Below are positions 4,648-10,196 of a stretch of 10,196 nt of DNA, in pieces. Below the pieces are notes generated by a model. It was given only the letters and a program-made list of their open reading frames with translations, was not told where the DNA came from and ran no database searches. Positions within the stretch are counted from its first letter, which is position 1. Every line of letters begins with the position of its first letter. The translations under genes were made by a program, and so were the position numbers. This DNA comes from DAIMZM01 sp036733985 (GTDB lineage: Bacteria; Bacillota; Dehalobacteriia; UBA4068), in NCBI GenBank assembly GCA_036733985.1, contig DAIMZM010000087.1, forward strand, positions 1 through 10,196, read 5' to 3'.

Positions 4648-7600
4648 ATGATCCCGCCCCCTCAGGAAACAGCTTCATTGCCGGAAGCCGCCGGCGCCCC
4701 TGACAAGCTGGCTTTTCTGGAACATATGTATCAATCCCAGCCCTGCGGCCTCATTCAGTTTTCCGCTGACCCGGAGCCGGTGGTTCTGGGCTGCAATCCG
4801 GCCTGCCGGAACATCTACGGCTATGACCAGGATGAGGCCGCGGCCTTTATCGGCCGGCCCTTTACCGATACGGTCTGGGCCTGCCACCGGCGGCTGCTGG
4901 CGGAGAAACTGGCGGCCTGCCGGGAGAGCGGCGGGCCGGTGCAGTACACGGTGGCCATCGAGAAAAAAGACGGCCGGCAGGGGTATATCCACTGCGCCAT
5001 GACCCAAACAAAGACCCCCTGGGGCGAAACCCTGTTCATCTCCGCCTTCATCGAGGTGACGCGGCTGCTGACACAGCAGATGGCCCTGGCCGACGCCGAT
5101 CTGCTCTGCCAAGCCGCCCAAACCGACAGCATGACCGGCCTGCTCAATCATGACGCTGTCCTCAAACAAATCCAGGACTATCTGGAAAACGAAGGGGCCG
5201 GCGGCGTCCACGCCCTGTTCATGATCGATCTGGACAATTTCAAGCAGATCAATGACAATTTCGGCCATCAGCATGGCGACCAGATCTTGATTGATATGGC
5301 CGCTGTGATCAAAGGCGCTTTTGACGCCGGGGACCTGGTGGGCCGGATCGGCGGCGATGAATTTTTCGCCCTGATGAAGCATGCGGGAAAGCCGGAGGCG
5401 ATCCGGCAAAAGGCCTTGGAACTGTTGGCTGCCCTGCAATACACCTGCGCCACCCCCTCCGGCCCCAGGGTCCTGTCCAGCAGCATCGGCATCAGCGTTT
5501 ACCAGGGGGATCATAAACCCTTAAGCACCCTTTACGCGGAGGCGGACGCCGCCCTTTACCAGGCCAAGGCAGACGGCAAAAACCGCTTTGCCTATGCGGA
5601 CGGCCTGGGGGAGGCGGGACAACGCCACTATGTCCAGGCTGCCGATGCTTCCGGCATCGTGCATCTGCATACCCTGCTGGGACATATCAACGGCGTGGTG
5701 GCCATGGCGGAGGTGGATGACGGCATCCGCATCACTTATGCCAGCCCCAGCCTGTTCAGGCTGGCGGCCCAACACCGGGAAGCCCTGGGCGGCCAGGGGG
5801 AGAAGCTGCTGGAACTGATCCATGAGGACGATTTGCCCGGGCTGGCCGCGGCGATCTTTAAAAGCGCCAGGGACGGGGGGCAGCTGGACCAGATCTGCCG
5901 GCTGAAAGGCAAAAGCATTCCGGCGGAGCGCTGGCATATCCGCGGGTCCAGGCTGCCCGGGCGCTTCGAAGGCGCGACCCGGCTGGGCCTGATCATCACG
6001 GATCCGGGCGGCGACCGGTCCCTGACCTGTGCGGATGAGGACGAGATCGACCCCATGACCGGGCTTTTTCACCGCCAAGCCTTTTACCGCCAGGTGCGCC
6101 GGCGCATCGAAAGCCGGCCGGAGGAAAAGTATTTGCTGGTCCGCTTTGACCTGGACCGTTTTAAGGCTTTCAATGATATGCAGGGCACCGAGGCCGGGGA
6201 CCGGCTGTTAACCGCCATCGGCCAGGCCATGCTGAAAACCAATTGGGAATCCGGGATTTACGGGCATATCGAAGCGGATCATTTTGCCTGCTTTGTACCG
6301 GAAAACGCCGTGGATCTGGAGAAAAAGATCGCCGGTATTAACCGGCTGTTGCAGGACTATCCGGCCAATTTACGGCTCACCGCCAGCATCGGCGTTTACA
6401 CTGTGGACGATCCCACCCTGGATGTGCCGCTGATGTGCGACCGGGCCTTGCTGGCCCTGCGCACGGTGAAAAAAAACTATGCCAACAAAGTGGCTTATTA
6501 CAGCGAGGCCATGCGCCAGGATTTGCTGGAAGAGCAGAAATTGCTGGGCGATATGGACGGCGCCCTCCAGGCGGAACAGTTCCTGATCTATTTCCAGCCC
6601 CAGGTCAACCATGAAAACGGCGCCCTGATCGGTGCGGAGGCCCTGGTGCGCTGGGATCATCCCCGGCGGGGCCTGCTGCTGCCGGATAAGTTTATCCCCA
6701 TCTTTGAGAAGAACGGCTTTATTTCCGCCCTGGATGATTATGTGCTGGAAAAATGCTGCGCCTACCTGAGGAAATGGCGGGACGACCAAAGCTTGGCAGT
6801 TGTCTCCCTGGCGGTGAATATTTCCCGGCTGGATATTTACCATCCGGATTTCATCACTAAACTGCGGCGGCTTTTGGAGAAATATCAGCTGCCCAGCCAA
6901 TGTTTAAGGCTGGAAATCACGGAAAGCGCTTATATCGAGAACCCGGCCCAGCTGATCCGGGTGGTGAAAAACCTGCAGCAGCTGGGGTTTGTGGTGGAGA
7001 TGGATGATTTCGGTACCGGCTATTCTTCCCTGAACACCCTGAAAGACGTGCCGGTGGATGTGCTGAAGCTGGATATGCGCTTCCTGAGAGAGAGCGAAAA
7101 CAATGCCCGGGGCGGCAATATCCTCAATTCCGTGATCCGCATGGCCCGCTGGCTGAAGCTGCCCATCATTGCCGAAGGCGTGGAAACCAGGCAGCAGGCG
7201 GATTTCCTGAAAAACCTGGGCTGCCTGTATATGCAGGGCTATTATTTTGCCGCGCCCATGCCGGCCCAGGAATTCGAGGCCCTGCTCTCCCAAGGACGGC
7301 GGGAGGAGATCAACCTGTTCCAGAACAAGGACGCCGGGGAGATGGCGGATTTCTGGGACGCCACCACCAAAACCGCCCTGCTGTTCAACACCATGGCCGG
7401 CGGCGCTTCCATCATGGAATACCGGGAAGGCCATCTGGAGATCATCTGCTCCAACGACCACCTGTACAAGATCCTGGGTACCACCCGCACCGCTTATCAG
7501 GAGCTGCAGACCCATGTGCTGGACCGTTTTGACGAAGCCAACCGGGCCGTTTTCCTGGGCATGCTGGAAACCGCGATCCAGACCAGGCAGGAAAGCGAAT

Positions 7601-8142
7601 GCGAAGTCCGCTCCCTGCCCCAGCCCGGCAACCATCATGCCTATTGGACCCATAACCGGGCCAAACTGCTGGCGGAAAGCGGCGGCAGCTATATCCTTTA
7701 TGTGGCGGTGGCGGATATCACCCAGAAAAAGCACATGGAATTCCGCCTGAATAAGCTGCTGGAACTGGCCGTGGCCTCCCGCTTTGAATACATTTGCCTG
7801 CTGCATACCGTCAGCGGCCAATATGAGCTCTTCGCCAATGACGGTCTGAACAGCCACGGGCTGCCCCGGCAGGGGGATTTTGACACCGAGATAGCCGGGA
7901 TCTGCCAGCGCCTGGCCAATGCCGCCGCCCCAAGCAACGATAGGGGCCCGTTCTCCCTGGCCGCGGTGCTCAGGGACGTCCGGGAAAACGACGGGCATTT
8001 CAGCTACCAATACGCCCTGGCCGACGGCCCCCGGGAAGCCGCCTTTTACGCCTACGAATCCACTTACCGGGAACTGCTGGTGACGGTGCGGCGGCTGGGC
8101 CGCCAGGACAGCCCGGCTTCCGGCCTGGAAGACGGCTGCTAA
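4648..8142 (+). CDS. PAS/GGDEF/EAL cyclic-di-GMP signalling protein with three sensor regions
   Basis: This 1164-residue protein carries both cyclic-di-GMP synthesis (GGDEF) and breakdown (EAL) modules. In order: PAS (about 25-145); intact GGDEF (157-316; MTGL at 162-165, GGDEF at 235-239); PAS-like (about 335-455); degenerate GGDEF (466-615; DPMTGL present, but the signature is EADHF at 542-546); intact EAL (620-886; EAL 664-666, N724, E756 and E759, DD 786-787, K807, E843, Q863); PAS-like (908-1030); and a further unassigned sensor-like stretch (1031-1164). The first GGDEF has DAGD where an inhibitory RxxD site would be. All EAL catalytic residues I can check are present, so phosphodiesterase activity is likely and cyclase activity possible. 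I see no membrane segment, suggesting a cytosolic sensor. GGGAGG stands 6 bases before the ATG. It probably shares a transcript with the upstream LysR gene, and a strong terminator follows its TAA. Confidence 0.92.
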   Translation: MIPPPQETASLPEAAGAPDKLAFLEHMYQSQPCGLIQFSADPEPVVLGCNPACRNIYGYDQDEAAAFIGRPFTDTVWACHRRLLAEKLAACRESGGPVQYTVAIEKKDGRQGYIHCAMTQTKTPWGETLFISAFIEVTRLLTQQMALADADLLCQAAQTDSMTGLLNHDAVLKQIQDYLENEGAGGVHALFMIDLDNFKQINDNFGHQHGDQILIDMAAVIKGAFDAGDLVGRIGGDEFFALMKHAGKPEAIRQKALELLAALQYTCATPSGPRVLSSSIGISVYQGDHKPLSTLYAEADAALYQAKADGKNRFAYADGLGEAGQRHYVQAADASGIVHLHTLLGHINGVVAMAEVDDGIRITYASPSLFRLAAQHREALGGQGEKLLELIHEDDLPGLAAAIFKSARDGGQLDQICRLKGKSIPAERWHIRGSRLPGRFEGATRLGLIITDPGGDRSLTCADEDEIDPMTGLFHRQAFYRQVRRRIESRPEEKYLLVRFDLDRFKAFNDMQGTEAGDRLLTAIGQAMLKTNWESGIYGHIEADHFACFVPENAVDLEKKIAGINRLLQDYPANLRLTASIGVYTVDDPTLDVPLMCDRALLALRTVKKNYANKVAYYSEAMRQDLLEEQKLLGDMDGALQAEQFLIYFQPQVNHENGALIGAEALVRWDHPRRGLLLPDKFIPIFEKNGFISALDDYVLEKCCAYLRKWRDDQSLAVVSLAVNISRLDIYHPDFITKLRRLLEKYQLPSQCLRLEITESAYIENPAQLIRVVKNLQQLGFVVEMDDFGTGYSSLNTLKDVPVDVLKLDMRFLRESENNARGGNILNSVIRMARWLKLPIIAEGVETRQQADFLKNLGCLYMQGYYFAAPMPAQEFEALLSQGRREEINLFQNKDAGEMADFWDATTKTALLFNTMAGGASIMEYREGHLEIICSNDHLYKILGTTRTAYQELQTHVLDRFDEANRAVFLGMLETAIQTRQESECEVRSLPQPGNHHAYWTHNRAKLLAESGGSYILYVAVADITQKKHMEFRLNKLLELAVASRFEYICLLHTVSGQYELFANDGLNSHGLPRQGDFDTEIAGICQRLANAAAPSNDRGPFSLAAVLRDVRENDGHFSYQYALADGPREAAFYAYESTYRELLVTVRRLGRQDSPASGLEDGC

Positions 8143-8160
8143 ACCCGCATCAAGCCCCAA

Positions 8161-8194
8161 ACCAAAACCCCCGCCTTTCAGCGGGGGTTTTGGT
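8161..8194. terminator. Bidirectional rho-independent terminator between the cyclic-di-GMP gene and clpB
   Basis: A perfect 14-bp stem, ACCAAAACCCCCGC (8161-8174) with GCGGGGGTTTTGGT (8181-8194), closes on a CTTTCA loop. The GC-rich core is flanked by A and T runs on each side, so either strand gives a GC hairpin followed by TTTT. It lies 18 bases after the plus-strand stop and 24 bases beyond the minus-strand clpB stop, and suits both convergent genes. Confidence 0.92.
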
Positions 8195-8218
8195 CTGATC
8201 CAGCCATGATGCAGGCGC

Positions 8219-9928
8219 CTAGGACTTGATATAGAGCTTCTGCCCGTCATAATCGATGGCCAGCGCCGTATCGGGTTCCGGGTCATGGGCAATGATATAC
8301 CGGGCCACAATGGTCTCCACCTGGGATTGAAGCAGCCGCTTCAAAGGCCGGGCCCCATAGGCCGGGTCATAGCCGGCTGCCAGCAAATAGTCCTTGGCCC
8401 CTTCGGTGAAGGAGAGCTTCAGCTGCCGGTCCGCCAGACGCCGGGCAAAGTCGGCAATCAGCAGATCCATGATGCCGAAAATATTCTCCCTGGTCAGGGG
8501 TTTATAGAAAACGATCTCATCCAGGCGGTTCAAAAATTCCGGCCGGAAGCTGGTTTTTAAGAGGCCGCTCACCGCCTTTCGGGCCCGCTCTGAAATATTC
8601 CCTTCCCCGTCAATGCCTTCCAGGATGATATCCGAGCCCAGGTTGGAGGTGAGGATGATGATGGAGTTCTTGAAATCCACGGTGCGGCCATGGCTGTCGG
8701 TGATCCGGCCGTCGTCCAATACTTGTAAGAGCACATTGAACACCTCCGGATGGGCTTTCTCGATCTCGTCGAACAGCACCACCGCGTAGGGTTTCCGCCG
8801 CACCGCCTCGGTGAGCTGGCCGCCCTCGTCATAGCCCACATAGCCCGGGGGTGCGCCGATCAGCCGGGACACCGCGTATTTCTCCATATATTCGCTCATA
8901 TCAATGCGGATGATATTATGCTCGTCGTCGAACAGGGCCTGGGCCACTGCCTTGGCCAGCTCGGTTTTGCCTACGCCGGTGGGGCCTAAAAAGAGGAAGG
9001 AGCCGATGGGCCGCCGGGGATCCTTGATGCCGGCCCGGGAACGGAGGATGGCGTCCGCCACCTTTTCCACCGCTTCCTCCTGGCCGATGACCCGCTGATG
9101 CAGGATCTCTTCCAGATGCAGCAGCTTTTCCCGCTCCCCTTCCATCAGCCGGGCCACAGGGATGCCGGTCCAGCGGGCCACGATGCGGGCGATCTCCTCC
9201 TCCGTGACCCGGTCATGGAGCAGGGTGTTTTTCCCCAGCTCCTCATTGGCTTTTTCCTGCTCAGCCAAGGCCTTCTGCAGCTGGGGCAGTTTGCCGTAAC
9301 TCAGCTCGGCCGCCTTGCCCAGGTCATATTCCCGCTGGGCCTTATCCAGCTCAGCGTTGGTCTGCTCGATCTCCTCCCGGAGCTTCCGCACCTTCTCGAT
9401 GCCGGTCCTTTCATTCTCCCATTTGGCCTTCATGCTGTTGAAGGTATCCCTGAGATCCGCCAGCTCGGTCTGGATGCGCTGCAAATGCTCGGCGGAAAGC
9501 TTATCCTCCTCCTTCTTCAAGGCGGTTTCCTCAATTTCCAGCTGCATGATCTTGCGGGAGATATCGTCCATTTCCGCGGGCAGGGAATTGATTTCCGTGC
9601 GGATTAAAGCGCAGGCCTCATCCACCAGGTCAATAGCCTTATCCGGCATGAAGCGGTCGGAAATATAGCGCTGGGAGAGGGTGGCCGCGGCGATCAGGGC
9701 CCGGTCCTGGATCTTCACCCCATGATAGACCTCGTAGCGCTCTTTCAAGCCCCGGAGGATGGAGATGGTATCCTCCAGGGTCGGCTCCTCCACCAGCACC
9801 GGCTGGAAGCGGCGCTCCAAGGCCGCGTCCTTTTCGATATACTGGCGGTACTCGTTCAGGGTGGTGGCGCCGATGCAATGGAGTTCGCCCCGGGCCAGCA
9901 GGGGTTTTAAGAGATTGCCCGCGTCCAT
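8219..9928 (-). CDS. clpB: ClpB downstream fragment: end of first ATPase domain, middle domain, second ATPase domain
   Basis: From the Met of MDAGN, 569 residues remain open. They include the rest of the first AAA+ domain (ALERRFQPV, to about residue 114), the ClpB-specific middle coiled coil (about 115-232, rich in Glu, Lys and Leu), then the second AAA+ domain with Walker A GPTGVGKT (315-322), pore motif GYVGYDEGG, Walker B VVLFDE (383-388) and sensor-1 TSNLGS. The long middle domain separates ClpB from ClpA and ClpC. The Met is an internal residue in normal ClpB, not a true start. It lies 12 bases after the TAA with AAGGGG only 2 bases before it, so reinitiation is possible but poorly supported. 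Such a product would lack the first nucleotide-binding site and would probably not form a working disaggregase. Confidence 0.7.
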   Translation of the reverse strand: MDAGNLLKPLLARGELHCIGATTLNEYRQYIEKDAALERRFQPVLVEEPTLEDTISILRGLKERYEVYHGVKIQDRALIAAATLSQRYISDRFMPDKAIDLVDEACALIRTEINSLPAEMDDISRKIMQLEIEETALKKEEDKLSAEHLQRIQTELADLRDTFNSMKAKWENERTGIEKVRKLREEIEQTNAELDKAQREYDLGKAAELSYGKLPQLQKALAEQEKANEELGKNTLLHDRVTEEEIARIVARWTGIPVARLMEGEREKLLHLEEILHQRVIGQEEAVEKVADAILRSRAGIKDPRRPIGSFLFLGPTGVGKTELAKAVAQALFDDEHNIIRIDMSEYMEKYAVSRLIGAPPGYVGYDEGGQLTEAVRRKPYAVVLFDEIEKAHPEVFNVLLQVLDDGRITDSHGRTVDFKNSIIILTSNLGSDIILEGIDGEGNISERARKAVSGLLKTSFRPEFLNRLDEIVFYKPLTRENIFGIMDLLIADFARRLADRQLKLSFTEGAKDYLLAAGYDPAYGARPLKRLLQSQVETIVARYIIAHDPEPDTALAIDYDGQKLYIKS

Positions 9929-9940
9929 AGCCCCTTCGCT

Positions 9941-10196
9941 TTAGCCCGCGCCCACGATATTATGGAGCTCGTCGATGAAGAGAATGATCCGGCCCTGGCT
10001 TTGCTTGATCTCGTTCAGCACCGCTTTCAAGCGTTCCTCGAATTCCCCCCGGAACTTGGCCCCGGCGATCAAAGCTCCCATATCCAGGGAAAAAATGCTG
10101 CGGTCTTTCAGGTTATCCGGCACGTCCCCCCGGACAATGCGCAGGGCCAGGCCTTCGGCGATGGCGGTTTTGCCCACGCCGGGCTCGCCGATCAGG
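9941..10196 (-). CDS. clpB: ClpB upstream fragment: start of first ATPase domain (runs off right edge)
   Basis: This part reads from the window edge into the stop. It holds Walker A GEPGVGKT, the stretch ALRIVRGDVPDNLKDRSIFSLDMGALIAGAKFRGEFEERLKAVL typical of the first ATPase domain of Clp proteins, and Walker B IILFIDELH. Translation would end at GAG, eight residues after the Walker B glutamate, near the second pore loop. The true start and the N-terminal substrate-binding domain are outside the window. A product ending here would have an incomplete first ATPase domain and is unlikely to fold or hydrolyse ATP properly. Confidence 0.7.
   Translation of the reverse strand, partial: LIGEPGVGKTAIAEGLALRIVRGDVPDNLKDRSIFSLDMGALIAGAKFRGEFEERLKAVLNEIKQSQGRIILFIDELHNIVGAG

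Larger units (their letters stand above)
8219..10196 (-). pseudogene. clpB: clpB with an in-frame stop codon (partial at right edge)
   Basis: ClpB is a hexameric AAA+ disaggregase that, with DnaK, threads aggregated proteins through its pore after heat stress. From the right edge the minus strand reads through the first ATPase domain, the middle coiled coil and the second ATPase domain to a TAG at 8221-8219, in one constant frame. The only fault is a TAA at 9943-9941, where the family normally has VGAG-K-x-EG-x-MDAGN; Lys AAA to TAA is a single base change. Everything on both sides matches ClpB closely, so decay, if real, is very recent. TAA ends at least three other genes here (hpt, the GIY-YIG gene and the cyclic-di-GMP gene), so it is not recoded. 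A sequencing error is an equally good explanation, as is a fresh nonsense mutation. The N-terminal domain lies beyond the window. Confidence 0.8.

Noticed and set aside
6904..8310. Long minus-strand open frame of 468 codons
   Set aside because: It is antisense to the EAL and sensor part of the cyclic-di-GMP gene, crosses the terminator hairpin, and reflects high GC at third codon positions.
9941..9943. Stop-codon recoding or selenocysteine in clpB
   Set aside because: The codon is TAA, not TGA or TAG, replaces a Lys position, and TAA is used as a normal stop by other genes in the window.

Overview
The window is moderately GC-rich and densely coding, with strong purine-rich ribosome sites. 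Its genes look like those of an anaerobic member of the Bacillota (Clostridia or Negativicutes): a Bacillus-type DnaG N-terminus, a double-ACT protein, a LysR regulator of the type named for selenium metabolism, Hpt, ClpB and a large PAS/GGDEF/EAL protein. The exact lineage cannot be fixed from this sequence. No mobile element, rRNA, tRNA or CRISPR array is visible.

Layout from left to right. Bases 1-1080 (minus) hold the N-terminal 360 codons of DNA primase, which runs off the left edge. Bases 1215-1649 (minus) hold a two-ACT-domain protein. Bases 1855-2040 (plus) hold a 61-residue protein made almost only of Gln and Asn, built on a 36-bp tandem repeat and followed by a strong hairpin terminator. 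Bases 2115-2696 and 2721-3287 (minus) form a probable operon, hpt followed by a GIY-YIG nuclease-like gene. Bases 3288-3632 are a divergent control region. Bases 3633-4589 and 4648-8142 (plus) hold a LysR regulator and then a 1164-residue cyclic-di-GMP protein, closed by a 14-bp-stem terminator at 8161-8194. From 8219 to the right edge (minus) lies clpB, interrupted by one in-frame TAA at 9941-9943.

Most genes are housekeeping: replication priming, purine salvage and protein disaggregation. The LysR and cyclic-di-GMP pair is the main regulatory unit. The cyclic-di-GMP protein has one intact GGDEF, one degenerate GGDEF and one intact EAL domain between three PAS-like sensor regions, so it may both make and break the messenger.

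The most notable points are the single nonsense codon in an otherwise well-conserved clpB, the all-polar Q/N repeat protein with its own ribosome site and terminator, and the domain layout of the cyclic-di-GMP protein. I see no clear multi-gene novel system; the Q/N protein is the best candidate for something undescribed.
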